Positions 46,866 to 56,794 of a stretch of DNA of 64,000 bases are shown here, one piece after another; positions within the stretch are counted from its first letter, which is position 1; each line of letters starts with the position of its first letter. The DNA is taken from contig QUOL01000004.1 in assembly GCA_009761415.1 (NCBI GenBank), positions 2,108,001 to 2,172,000 of the forward strand, given 5' to 3'. The DNA is from Sarcomyxa edulis. Taxonomy: Eukaryota; Basidiomycota; Agaricomycetes; Agaricales; Mycenaceae. The translations under genes and the position numbers were made by a program. The notes under the pieces were generated by a model. The model was not told where the DNA came from. It did no database searches and saw only the letters and a program-made list of their open reading frames with translations.

Positions 46866-49800
46866 CTAGGTCGAATCGTCCTCGATATGACTACGATTAA
46901 GTGGTATCGACCAAGTCGGGATGTGTTTTGTCCTTTCCTTCTCCAAGACTGAGATTGTGGCATCAGTGTAGGTTTCGAGAGGTCTAAACGGCAGTTGAGT
47001 GAAGAGTGCAGCGTTAATCCGTCGCGGTGCATTGGGGTGCAACTGATGGAACTGTCGAACCAGTCTTTTTGCACGATCAACGTTATCCTCCGGTTCCCAG
47101 GTGTTGTGTTCGTCGGTGTACCCCTTCCACTTGATCAAATAGTACAGCTTGCCTCGTTCCAATTTAGAGTTCAAGATTTCTTCAACTTCGTATCGGGGTT
47201 CACCTTCGACCTGGATTGGAGGGGGAGGATCGGATCTTTGGCCTTCGATCTGGGGTGGAACGTAGCGTCGCAGTTTGGAGACATTGAATACGGGGTGTAG
47301 CTTGTTGTAACGCTTTGGCAACTTGAGTTTATACGTGTTGGGCGACACAACTTTAGTGATTTCGAATGGTCCGTCCCGCTTGTGACTTAGCTTTTTGGAG
47401 GGGCGGTCTGTCTTGATGTCGCTCAAGTCAAGGTACACCTTGTCTCCAACCTTGTACTGTGGGGTTTCGATCCGACCTTGATCTGCAAATCTCTTCATCT
47501 CATCTGCCGCCTTATTTAGAGCCGCCTCTACTTCCTCATGGACCTTTTTCATGCGTAGTGCAAAGTCCTCAGCAGCTTCTGACTTGACATTTCTTTTCGG
47601 CTCGACCCCCATCCTTGGATGTCTTCCAGTATTGGCGTAGAAGGGGGAGACTTGAGTCGACGACGAAACTCGGTTGTTAAGCGCAAACTCGGCGATGGCT
47701 AGCCAATCAGCCCAATCATTTTGCCTATGATTGATGAACAAGCGAAGATATTGTTCAATTTCCTGGTTGGTTCTTTCCGTTTGTCCATCACTTTGAGGGT
47801 GGTAGGCTGTCGACAGTTTGCGTTTGACACCGAGTAGCGTGTGAAGGTCTTTCATGAGCTGCGAGGCAAATTGCGGTCCGCGGTCCGAGATGACTGAGTC
47901 CGGGAGACCGTGGTACCTCCAGACGTGATCTCTGTAAAGCGCGGCTAGTCCAAGGGACGACAATTCTTCGGAGCATGGGATGATGTGGGTCATTTTGGTG
48001 AATCTGTCAACGACCACGAGAATTGCATCGTTCCCTTGGCTATCTGGCAGTCCAGTGATCAAATCTACGGAGATATCTGTCCACGGCGCCGAAGGGGTGC
48101 GGTTAGGCATGAGCTTTCCTATTGGTGGGGCAGGGAATGTCTTTGTTCGATTACATTTGTCGCAACCTTCGATGTACTGGGTTACGAATTTAGTCATTCC
48201 TGGCCACCAGTAGTTCCTGCTCATAAGCTCTAGGGTCTTCCACTTTCCAGGGTGTCCCACGACTGCAGAATCGTGATGTAATTCCACAATCTTTCGCCGT
48301 AGTTCTTCCTTCTTAGGGACGTAGACTTTTCCCCGGAATAGTATCAACCCTTGCTCTTCTGACCACTCTTCTTCTCTGAGACGTCTGACAGGGGAATGTT
48401 TGAGTTCTTCAACAGCTTTGACCACCGACTCATCATAGTCTTTGCACTTTCTGATGTCTGATAAAATGCTAGACTCGTTGTTTTCGATCAAAACGTGGCC
48501 CTGTTGAAGCGCTCGGATTCGGAAAAACTCTGGTTTAAGAAGGATTTGGTTCTGGTTATCCTCTTCCCCCTTGTCATGATCTGCTCGTCTCGAGAGATAA
48601 TCTGGTTTGGCCGATGCAGACCCTGGTCGGTGTTTCAGCACGAAATCAAATCGCGATAGGTAAAGTGCCCATCTCGCTTGTCGTCGATTCAAGTTCCGTG
48701 CTGTTTTGAAGTATTCCAGGTTCTTATGGTCGCTCCAGATTACCACCGGGTGGTCAGCCCCTTCGAGGTAGTGTCGCCATTCTTCCAAACATCGAATGAT
48801 GGCTAGCATTTCTTTATCGTGTATATCATAGTTGCGTTGCACATCATTCAATCCTTTGGAGAGATAGGCGCACGGTCTCCATTTACCATCATCACAGAGC
48901 ATGCTTAGAATACCCCCAGTCGCATGACCTGAGGAGTCGGCCTCAATCTTCATCTGCTTTGTCGGGTCAGGATATACGAGGACAGGCTCGGAGGAGAATC
49001 TTCTCTTTAACTCGTCGAATGCCTTTTGTTGTTCCTCCGTCCATTTCCATGGTGCATCCTTCCGAGTGAGCTGATGAAGGGGTTTTGCCACTTTAGAGAA
49101 TCCCTCTATGAAGCGCTGGTAGAAGTTAGCAAAGCCGAGAAAGGCTTGCAGCTCCTTGACTTTTGTTGGTACCGGCCACTTCATGACTGCTTCGACTTTC
49201 TTGGGATCCATTCTAATGTGGTCACCCGAGATGATGAGACCGAGGTATTCCAGCTCTGTTTTCTCAAACTCGCATTTTTCGGGTTTAAGGAATAGATCAT
49301 TGTCTCGTAGGATTTCAAGAACTTGTTTGACTATTTTCCTGTGTTCTTCCAGTGTCTTGGTGAAGATCAGGATGTCGTCCATGTAAACAATGACTACTCC
49401 TTTATCGATCAGCGGTTTGAGAATGTGGTTCATCATGGTCTGGAAGGAAGCCGGCGAATTCATCAGTCCAAAGAACATAACGGTTGGTTCGAACATCCCT
49501 CTGTTGGTTTTGAAGGCTGCTTTCCACTCATCCCCTTCCTTGATGCGCAAATTGTTGTATCCCCACCGTAGGTCTAATTTGGTGAAGATCTTTGCGTTTT
49601 TAAGTTTATCGACAAGTTCGGGGATTAGGGGTAGTGGGTAAGCGTTCTTGACTGTGTGGGAGTTCAGATGCCGATAGTCTTGAACCGGGCGGTTCGTACC
49701 GTCTTTCTTCTTCACGAAGAAGAAGGGAGCCGCTTGGGGAGACTTCGAGGGTCGGATATATCCTTTGCGTAGGTTCTCGTCGATGAATTCGTCGAGTTCC

Positions 49801-50597
49801 TTTTGTTCTTTTGGTGACAGAGGGTACAGTTTAGGGTTTTGAGGGATAAAGGTGTCTTTCAGATCTATGGGATGGTCCCAAGGTCGTCGTTCAGGGAGTC
49901 GTTCCGACGCCTTCTTTTCGAACAGTTCTAAGAATTCATGATACTGTTCGGGGACTATGGTTTCGGGTTTAGGTTTAGATTGAAAGACCCCTGCGTCACC
50001 AGCAAAGAATATCCGTTCCGTTGGAATTTCTTCATACTCGTCGTCTTCTTTATGAGCCCAAGGATCATACCACGTGTGGTAGATGGCTTCTTCGTCTTCA
50101 CCTTCTTCATCTTCGTTGACCATGGTGGGGAATGGGGTCTTAGCTTTGGCTTTTGCCTTGCGGCGTACCTTAGCGTCGTACCCACATTCTTTTGGACACC
50201 TAGTCATCTCCACTTCTCCCTTTTCCCAGTCTATTTCCGGGTTGTGCTTCTTCAACCAGGAGTGTCCGATAATAACTGCCATCTTTCCAAGGTTGGTGAT
50301 CGCAAAAGTAGCACGTTCCTTATGCCCCTTATAGTTCAGGATCATGTCTACTTCTTCTGTGATCGACCCTCCTTCGTTCAGGGTTCCATCTACATTGTAT
50401 ACTTGAATGGGTCTTTTCAGTCGTCGGGTTGCTAGCCCATTGCCTTTTGCAAATTCTTTATCCATAAACAATGTAGTGGCCCCTGAATCCAGCAACGCAT
50501 CAATGTTGATCGCACGATGAGTGTCAAGAGTTCTAAGACCAACGTTCATAGAAACGTGTGTCTTAAGGTTGAGGGTTCTGACATAATGTTTTTCCAC
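46866..50597 (-). CDS. pol: chromovirus Pol (protease, RT, RNase H, integrase, chromodomain)
   Basis: 1243 codons are open from 50597, where the first codon is GTG; the frame continues upstream without a stop into the end of gag, in the -1 frame. Order: aspartic protease (LLDSGAT, residues 36-42), reverse transcriptase with YMDD at 405-408, RNase H (IEADSSGHATGG, about 545), integrase zinc finger (HHDS...GHPGK...CDKC, about 760-800), integrase core (SVDLITGLP, SDRGPQFAS, TERTNQEIEQ) and a C-terminal chromodomain (LYYLIKWKGYTDEHNTWEPE, about 1145). All catalytic signatures are present, so the copy may be active. Chromodomains of this class direct integration to particular chromatin. Translation probably needs a -1 frameshift from gag. 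I found no classical heptamer. Confidence 0.93.
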   Translation of the reverse strand: MEKHYVRTLNLKTHVSMNVGLRTLDTHRAINIDALLDSGATTLFMDKEFAKGNGLATRRLKRPIQVYNVDGTLNEGGSITEEVDMILNYKGHKERATFAITNLGKMAVIIGHSWLKKHNPEIDWEKGEVEMTRCPKECGYDAKVRRKAKAKAKTPFPTMVNEDEEGEDEEAIYHTWYDPWAHKEDDEYEEIPTERIFFAGDAGVFQSKPKPETIVPEQYHEFLELFEKKASERLPERRPWDHPIDLKDTFIPQNPKLYPLSPKEQKELDEFIDENLRKGYIRPSKSPQAAPFFFVKKKDGTNRPVQDYRHLNSHTVKNAYPLPLIPELVDKLKNAKIFTKLDLRWGYNNLRIKEGDEWKAAFKTNRGMFEPTVMFFGLMNSPASFQTMMNHILKPLIDKGVVIVYMDDILIFTKTLEEHRKIVKQVLEILRDNDLFLKPEKCEFEKTELEYLGLIISGDHIRMDPKKVEAVMKWPVPTKVKELQAFLGFANFYQRFIEGFSKVAKPLHQLTRKDAPWKWTEEQQKAFDELKRRFSSEPVLVYPDPTKQMKIEADSSGHATGGILSMLCDDGKWRPCAYLSKGLNDVQRNYDIHDKEMLAIIRCLEEWRHYLEGADHPVVIWSDHKNLEYFKTARNLNRRQARWALYLSRFDFVLKHRPGSASAKPDYLSRRADHDKGEEDNQNQILLKPEFFRIRALQQGHVLIENNESSILSDIRKCKDYDESVVKAVEELKHSPVRRLREEEWSEEQGLILFRGKVYVPKKEELRRKIVELHHDSAVVGHPGKWKTLELMSRNYWWPGMTKFVTQYIEGCDKCNRTKTFPAPPIGKLMPNRTPSAPWTDISVDLITGLPDSQGNDAILVVVDRFTKMTHIIPCSEELSSLGLAALYRDHVWRYHGLPDSVISDRGPQFASQLMKDLHTLLGVKRKLSTAYHPQSDGQTERTNQEIEQYLRLFINHRQNDWADWLAIAEFALNNRVSSSTQVSPFYANTGRHPRMGVEPKRNVKSEAAEDFALRMKKVHEEVEAALNKAADEMKRFADQGRIETPQYKVGDKVYLDLSDIKTDRPSKKLSHKRDGPFEITKVVSPNTYKLKLPKRYNKLHPVFNVSKLRRYVPPQIEGQRSDPPPPIQVEGEPRYEVEEILNSKLERGKLYYLIKWKGYTDEHNTWEPEDNVDRAKRLVRQFHQLHPNAPRRINAALFTQLPFRPLETYTDATISVLEKERTKHIPTWSIPLNRSHIEDDST

Positions 50598-50707
50598 AGG
50601 GGGTTTCGATTCGTGAGCGGGGGAAACAACTTTATTTTCTTCAAAATGTACATGTTTTTCTATTCTAGAATCGGAACCCTTGGTAGCGGCAATCGAGTTT
50701 GTGGAAG

Positions 50708-51697
50708 TTACTGATTGCCGTTTTGAAAACCCTCTTCCTTTCGGAAGTACTCTCTCAACTCGTCAAACGTCATGCTTCTGATGTCGGCATAGGTACAGTT
50801 ACGAGCGATGTGTCCTAGCCGTTGGCAACGGAAGCATTTGATAGGTGGACGTTTGCCGGCGCGATCCACATCCATGGCGTCTGGGTCCCTTTGCCTTGGC
50901 GCATCGGGCTGACGTTGAGGTGGTACAACTGGGGCTGGAGGCGGAGCTACTGGTTTGTCTCGACGAGGTTGTGTCCTGGATGTGTCGTTCCAGACGTTCT
51001 TGGCTTTCTCGTTGTAGCGAATGCGTTGATTGTCCAGCTTTAGCACCCATTCGTACCAGCCAGCCAGGGTGTTTGGCATAGCAGGTAATGCGTAGACGCG
51101 TTCTCGAAGCCGATGGTTTAGACCCGTTTCGAACTTTTCAATCAACGCTACCTCATTGTACCCAGTACGTGGGGCGATCGATGCAAAAGCCCGGACGTAC
51201 TCGTCGGCGGTCTGGCTGCCCTGGAACAACTTGCTCATGTCAGTCTGAGCCGTATCTTGGGGATTGGGATCGGCAAAAGACTTTCTGAACTTTTGGATAA
51301 AGTCATTCCAGCTGGTGAAGGGAGCCTGTCGCCGGAGAGAGGTCATAGGATCTATTGTTCCAACCTGACTGATAGCCGTTAACGCCAAATCCACAAAGGT
51401 TTGTGCGGTTCCCCCCTGGATGTATGAGAGCGCAAACGAGATTTTGGTATCATCGTTTGGGAACTCAATGGCTCGACCGTTCATATAGTTGATGTTTTCG
51501 TTGATGAACGCGTCAGCCTGGGCTTTGTCTCCAGAGAAAATACGAGGGGGATTGATTTTAGGAAGTCGGGGATGAGGGGCAGGAAGTGGTTGCGGCATGG
51601 GTTGTGGCTGGGGTTGGGCAAGCTGTTGGTTCAGCAGGTTGGTGAGGGCGGCGATTTGGGTTTCGAGTTGCGTAATGCGATCATCAGGGTCCTCCAT
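50708..51697 (-). CDS. gag: chromovirus Gag
   Basis: 329 aa from ATG 51697. A short coiled coil at the start (DRITQLETQIAALTNLLNQQ) is followed by a Pro/Gln linker, a capsid-like helical domain (ISFALSYIQGGTAQTFVDLA, FRKSFADPNPQDTAQTDMS), a Pro/Arg-rich linker, and one CCHC zinc knuckle (CFRCQRLGHIARNC) near residue 290. It ends at 50708, about 110 nt before the first start-like codon of the pol frame, but that frame overlaps the gag end. Confidence 0.93.
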   Translation of the reverse strand: MEDPDDRITQLETQIAALTNLLNQQLAQPQPQPMPQPLPAPHPRLPKINPPRIFSGDKAQADAFINENINYMNGRAIEFPNDDTKISFALSYIQGGTAQTFVDLALTAISQVGTIDPMTSLRRQAPFTSWNDFIQKFRKSFADPNPQDTAQTDMSKLFQGSQTADEYVRAFASIAPRTGYNEVALIEKFETGLNHRLRERVYALPAMPNTLAGWYEWVLKLDNQRIRYNEKAKNVWNDTSRTQPRRDKPVAPPPAPVVPPQRQPDAPRQRDPDAMDVDRAGKRPPIKCFRCQRLGHIARNCTYADIRSMTFDELREYFRKEEGFQNGNQ

Positions 51698-52129
51698 GGT
51701 AGTGGCAAGAGGAGATGCGAGGTGGGAAGGAGTTATGGAAAGGTGGGGAGGTTACTACAGACACGATCGAATGCGTGATACTAAACAGGTCCCCGTTGGT
51801 TAGACGGATCAACCCAACCGGATAGTATGCACGAGCGAAAACAATATGAGTGTAGTGCGGTATGCGTAAGGCGAGGTGCCGTTAGCTTGTGTTCTGTTGC
51901 TACTCAGACAATATCCTTCTTCTCTTCCAAAAGGACTATTGCGCGGTTAAGCCTTGGCGACTACTGCAGATCTGAAGTCGGGCTCAACGTTACTTCAGAT
52001 TATGCTTGTCAGCTGAGTTGAGTGGAACACAAGTTCTTGATGGCGAGGTAAAAGGTAGTTAGTAATGTGAATGGAAAGAGGGAATGGAGGGGCGCAGCGT
52101 GTATTTCAGGATTAGGGCGTCGTAGGGTG

Positions 52130-52139
52130 AGTTCGATCT
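52130..52139 (-). other. self-priming primer-binding site of the chromovirus
   Basis: On the minus strand AGATCGAACT begins 2 nt after the 5' LTR. It is the exact reverse complement of AGTTCGATCT in the LTR (minus strand, 52333-52324), which lies about 30 bp below the TATATAAA box, where transcription should start. No TGG-type tRNA site is present. This is the arrangement known from Tf1/sushi self-primed elements. Confidence 0.7.
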
Positions 52140-52141
52140 TC

Positions 52142-52573
52142 TGTCAGGGCAACACCAATCTATACAAGACCAGCGGGCCACTGAAGCGTCACGAGCGAAA
52201 GGCGAGAACAGAGAAAGAGGAGGAGAGGAGATACAAAGGGAAAGAGAGAGGAGAGAGGAGCGATAGAAGATGCTACAGGAGTTATATGACTTAGGTTCCC
52301 ACTAGATTAGCGGTAATCCTGAGAGATCGAACTGAGGATCCCCAGGGTGCATAGCGCCCTTTATATATCTACCTACATTACATGATTGGTAAGCTATAGA
52401 ATCCTATGGAACATAATGGAACACCGTTAGTAAGATGATGATGCAACTCCGCAGCACCTTAGTAATCGCATCAATCAGCAGCAGGAATAAAGGTATCCCA
52501 AGGAATAACTATAGCCCCCTGATAAGATAAGATAAGATCAAAGATAAAGTCCAAAATGAGTCGTTTCCTGACA
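52142..52573 (-). repeat. 5' LTR of the nested chromovirus
   Basis: 432 bp with the same ends and box elements as the 3' LTR; one base differs. Confidence 0.93.
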
Positions 52574-52975
52574 CGGCCTTCGTTGTGACGCTTTATCGGA
52601 GAAAGTACGACTTGGGATGCAATTGGCCAAGACGATCGGTCTACCGGTCATCCTCTTGCTTTGTTTCTTCAGCCGATCGTTAGAACAAGGCGTTGACCTG
52701 GATTCCGCTTGTTCTGGCACCTGGCCAGTCAAGTCTACGTAGAATCGATTGCTTCCTCGGGGTAGTATCCCTCTTCTTGTCGAAACAGGGTCGGAAACAA
52801 GGGTTATTCTTGAGAGAAGGGTGCTGATATTCCTGTAATAATGTACATTTTTGTATGGAAAAATAGAAAGGTGATTCAAAGTATCATGTGGAGAAGGGAG
52901 CCTTATCCAGAGTTGTTCGTTCGCGGTCCCTTGTTGGAGTATTTCCCGATGTTTCCAGATATCCGCGCGATATCT

Positions 52976-55900
52976 TTACGATCGTTCCGGAGGCCTTAGC
53001 GTATTAGATTCTTGTTCCGGCCTTTTTGGAAACTGCCACAATCGTGTCCTATACGTTCCCGGAAGTGCATCGTCTCCGGGCTCCACGAGAGTAAACTCGT
53101 CAGGCGTGTCCTCATCGGCCATATCATCCAGCTGCTTCGTCGACTTCCCAACTAGCGTAGTAACTGGTAGGGTTATCTCGTTCCTCCTCATGTATGGGAT
53201 CAATCGGTATGCGGCGAATCGGTGTTCAGCGATCGCTCCTGTCACTTCCGATAGGATGTAGCTTCCCGATTTGGTTTGGCGAACCACGACCATTGGACCG
53301 ATGTATCGGGGCTTCATTTTGTTGTTCAGTTCCTTCTCTATCCGAGTATTACGAACAAGTACGAGTCTTCCTGGCGCGAACTTGAAATCGTGAATTTGTC
53401 CCTCGTATTTCTTTAAAAACTGCTCTGCCGACTGGAGACGCGATCGGTATTTGTCTCGCTGAACCTTGGAGAGCTCTTTGTCCCTCTTTTGAAGCTTCAT
53501 CGCCCTTCTTGAAATAAGTTCTCCAAAATTCATATCGTCGTCTATGAAGGGATGCATGAATGTGGACTGTTCCAGGTCGAAGGGGTGGATTGCCTGAACC
53601 CCGTGCGCGATATAATAAGGCGAGTACCCCGTCGATTTCTGGATCGTAATACGCTCCGCCCAGAATATCGCATGAGCCGCCTTTGGCCATATTGATTGGT
53701 TGCCGTCGCAGGATTTGATGAGTGATTCCCGAACATCATAGTGCTTTCTCTCAATAACACCCTGTGCTTGAGAGTTATATCCTGAAATGCGAATGTGATG
53801 AATTCCATATTGCTTTTGTAGCTGATCGGCCGCCTTGACCCATGGCTTTCCGTTATCGGTTACGATTTCCATTATGCTTCCCCACCTGCAGAGAATGTCT
53901 TCAAAGATGAAGTTAGCTAGGTTTACTGCGCTCTCGCTTTTCAGCATTCTCCACTCGGGGTATGAACTGAGCGAGCATCGGCCATGCGCGATTACGTGGA
54001 AGCCATCGACCGTCGGTAAATGCATTGTATCCATATATATTTTCCCGAATAGTGGGAAGGGGATGGCTATCGTCGGCGGGATATGGATTTTCGCGTCATT
54101 ACGGAGCTGACACTGGTGACATGTTCGAACAAACCACTGGATATCCTCGCTCATACTAGGCCACCAGAAACGAGACATAAGTCTGACCTTTGTCGACCAC
54201 GCCGCTTTGTGTCCGTACTTGTCGTGAAGCTCGGCCATTATCGCTAATCGCTTGTCTGGTGATAAAACCAATTTATGGGATAACTGCTTGTCTCTTCGCC
54301 ACAAGCGGCCATCGAGGACAAAGAACCGGGTCGCCTTTTTCATGAATGCCTTGTAACTTTTATCGCTAAAGCCGATCGGTCGCTCGGGTTTTTCTAGGTA
54401 TTTTTGAATTTTGAGCAGCTCAGCATCTCGTTTTAAGGCGTTTTCCGTTTGCGGAATGATAACATTTGGTCGTTGTTCCGTGGTGAAAACTGATACCGAT
54501 CCTCTGGCCTTTTTCTTGGATCGCTGGTAATTCATTGATATCGCGACCGGCAATGGGCGATCGTCAATCATGAGTCGACAGGGCGGTACCGAGTCGAGCA
54601 GCGAATCGACTTGTGCTCTTCCCCTATTGAGGACTTCCACCGAGAATCCACAGGCCCGATCGATCCACTCTTCGACGTCTTCATCTTCTTCCGGGTCCTC
54701 CGGAGCCCTACGCCTTCGCGACAGCCCATCGGCTGGTCCCATTGAAGTACCCGGTATGTGAACAAGTTTAAACGTAAACAGTTGAATGGCGGCTATCCAG
54801 CGATTTATTGCAGCGTTAGGTTGTATGTCCGGGTTATTGAGCATGCCTTTGATGTACTTTGCATCGGTTCGGACAGTGAAGTTCTTGATCCCAACAATAT
54901 ACAGTCGGTAAGCACGCAACGCCCTGAATAGCCCATAGAGTTCAATCTTCGCTTGCGAGTAACCCTGTTCCCGATCGTTCCAAGTGATCGATCCGAATCG
55001 GGATGGGTATTCGACACCGTCCGATCCAAGTTGAAGTAATACACAGCCCATGGCGATCCATGACGAATCGACTTCCAAGTAAACCATTCGTTCAGACAGG
55101 TAGTCGATCGCCCTTAATGCTGGCGATGTGATTAAGAGGTGTTTTAAAATCGCCATTGCTTTCTGTTGGGCCGACTCGAAGATGAAGTCTACGTCCTTCC
55201 TAGTGAGCATGACCAGGGGCCGAGCGTGAAATGAGAAGTTTTTGATAAAGATCCTCATCAAGCCGAGCGTCCCTAAGAATGCTCGTACATCGGTGAGGTC
55301 TTCGCATGGCGGCCAGTCCCGGATTTTCTGTACTTTAGATTCGTCAGGAATTCTTCCTTCGGCACTGCAACGATGTCCGACAATGATGACCGATTTCACT
55401 GCGAGGAAAGATTTCTTTGCATTGAAGGTGCCTCCTGCATGCCGAATCCTGTGAATGATGCGATTAACGTTAACCAGGTGTTCCCATATAAAGCGTCTAA
55501 TTCCAGAATTTTCCGGTATAGTTTCAAATTCACCGGTCGGTAATTTGTAATAGGTGCTTGGTCCTTTGACTGGGCAATCGTCCACAAAGGGCTGAGTGTA
55601 CTTTGGTATCTCGTCTTGAAGGATAAACGAGACATCGCCTTGTTGGATCTGCACCGAATTAGTGTATCCTTGAGGCAACCGCGTCAGTCGGAATGTTCCC
55701 ATCGGTGTTTGGAAGGTAGTCAGATCTCTCGATGGTACCGCTAGGATTCTATGGTCGAATCCTACGAACAGGTCGAACATCCCGTACACGCATGCGCCAC
55801 CGAACGACTCGGCATAGACTTCGACAATCGGTGGGCATCCTGCGTCTTTGATAGTGATCGCGTTGAGCGGTTGTAAGTCGTGAACGATGCGCAGGGATAC

Positions 55901-56794
55901 GCCGTCTTTTTTAGGAACACAAAACCACCTCGAGCGATACGAGGAATTCGACGGTTCATAAACACCTACCGATATCTTATCCTTTACCGCCTGTACAACC
56001 TTGTCCCGAATGCCTGGTGGAATAGGTATGTTTTTGTAACTCCACGGCGTATGTTCTAGGACTGGAAGTTTGATCGGCTCGAAGTAGTCCGATCGAAAGT
56101 GTCCTTTCTCCGTCTCATCCCATGCAAAACCCATTTCGTGTATTTTAATAATATGATGTACCAGCTTCTCCTCTTCGGGCCATAGGAATCCATCGGCATT
56201 TATGTGTTGGTCGATCATTCTTTCCTGAGTATATCTTGTGCCAGGAATGAAGTCTGGGGGACTAGTTGGTAGGATCGGCAGAGTCTCTAATGGATCGCAC
56301 GGGAATTTCCGTATGATACGGAATTCCTCTGGTAGGGTGGCAGCTACTGGCTGCGTTCGTCTTTCTACAGGTTTGTACTTTTTCCCTTTCTTTTTCTTCG
56401 CCGGTGGATCGGCTTTTAGTGTAGCGTCCGCATCGATTGTGACGATACGGTGTGCTTCTTTGTTATACAACGGATGAAGCTCCGATTGGGACCACCTTGC
56501 TCCCTCTGTCACTGCTTCTCCTGGGTATATATCGATGGGTGGTGTAAGTTCGGGTTCGGTAGTACGCGGAATAGAATGGATCGCCTCGGTCGGTGATTCG
56601 TTTATTAATAGTGAGTCTTCTAATTCAGTCGGGGTATCGTCGGCCACTGTTAGGTACAGAGCCGATGTATATTCGCGGAGGGTTTGTTCGACTAAGGGTA
56701 CCCTCCTACCGGGTAAAAACCCACTGAAGCTGGAGGACCGCGTCGTGGTTTGATAAACGTTGGTAGCGTCACGATTCGGCCAGTGTTTGGACAA
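52976..56794 (-). CDS. pol: Pol of the giant element (RT, RNase H, integrase)
   Basis: 1272 codons open in the -1 frame relative to gag-protease, overlapping it by about 100 nt. The first start-like codon is TTG at 56794, so pol is probably made by frameshift. After ~250 residues of linker and a basic patch (PPAKKKKGKKYKP), the RT reads WFCVPKKDGVSLRIVHDLQP with FVDD at 403-406 in place of YMDD. RNase H includes YLEVDSSWIAMGC and ADGLSRRRR. The integrase zinc finger is HDKYGH...CHQC. The catalytic core is MDTMHLP, IVTDNGKPW and GVIERKHYDV (D, D, E). No chromodomain follows: the end is low complexity, so it belongs to a Ty3/gypsy lineage distinct from the nested element. All domains appear intact. 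Confidence 0.92.
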   Translation of the reverse strand: MSKHWPNRDATNVYQTTTRSSSFSGFLPGRRVPLVEQTLREYTSALYLTVADDTPTELEDSLLINESPTEAIHSIPRTTEPELTPPIDIYPGEAVTEGARWSQSELHPLYNKEAHRIVTIDADATLKADPPAKKKKGKKYKPVERRTQPVAATLPEEFRIIRKFPCDPLETLPILPTSPPDFIPGTRYTQERMIDQHINADGFLWPEEEKLVHHIIKIHEMGFAWDETEKGHFRSDYFEPIKLPVLEHTPWSYKNIPIPPGIRDKVVQAVKDKISVGVYEPSNSSYRSRWFCVPKKDGVSLRIVHDLQPLNAITIKDAGCPPIVEVYAESFGGACVYGMFDLFVGFDHRILAVPSRDLTTFQTPMGTFRLTRLPQGYTNSVQIQQGDVSFILQDEIPKYTQPFVDDCPVKGPSTYYKLPTGEFETIPENSGIRRFIWEHLVNVNRIIHRIRHAGGTFNAKKSFLAVKSVIIVGHRCSAEGRIPDESKVQKIRDWPPCEDLTDVRAFLGTLGLMRIFIKNFSFHARPLVMLTRKDVDFIFESAQQKAMAILKHLLITSPALRAIDYLSERMVYLEVDSSWIAMGCVLLQLGSDGVEYPSRFGSITWNDREQGYSQAKIELYGLFRALRAYRLYIVGIKNFTVRTDAKYIKGMLNNPDIQPNAAINRWIAAIQLFTFKLVHIPGTSMGPADGLSRRRRAPEDPEEDEDVEEWIDRACGFSVEVLNRGRAQVDSLLDSVPPCRLMIDDRPLPVAISMNYQRSKKKARGSVSVFTTEQRPNVIIPQTENALKRDAELLKIQKYLEKPERPIGFSDKSYKAFMKKATRFFVLDGRLWRRDKQLSHKLVLSPDKRLAIMAELHDKYGHKAAWSTKVRLMSRFWWPSMSEDIQWFVRTCHQCQLRNDAKIHIPPTIAIPFPLFGKIYMDTMHLPTVDGFHVIAHGRCSLSSYPEWRMLKSESAVNLANFIFEDILCRWGSIMEIVTDNGKPWVKAADQLQKQYGIHHIRISGYNSQAQGVIERKHYDVRESLIKSCDGNQSIWPKAAHAIFWAERITIQKSTGYSPYYIAHGVQAIHPFDLEQSTFMHPFIDDDMNFGELISRRAMKLQKRDKELSKVQRDKYRSRLQSAEQFLKKYEGQIHDFKFAPGRLVLVRNTRIEKELNNKMKPRYIGPMVVVRQTKSGSYILSEVTGAIAEHRFAAYRLIPYMRRNEITLPVTTLVGKSTKQLDDMADEDTPDEFTLVEPGDDALPGTYRTRLWQFPKRPEQESNTLRPPERS

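Larger units (their letters stand above)
46423..52573 (-). mobile_element. nested chromovirus (Ty3/gypsy with chromodomain)
   Basis: 432 bp LTRs (46423-46854 and 52142-52573) with perfect 7 bp inverted ends TGTCAGG/CCTGACA differ at one base (ATCAGTCAGC versus ATCAATCAGC near 46774/52493). The 5 bp target duplication is CGGCC (46418-46422 and 52574-52578). Gag and pol are both open, with pol in the -1 frame. Pol ends with a chromodomain, the mark of chromoviruses. The element looks complete and young. The GATCGG motif typical of the surrounding element is almost absent inside it. Confidence 0.95.
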
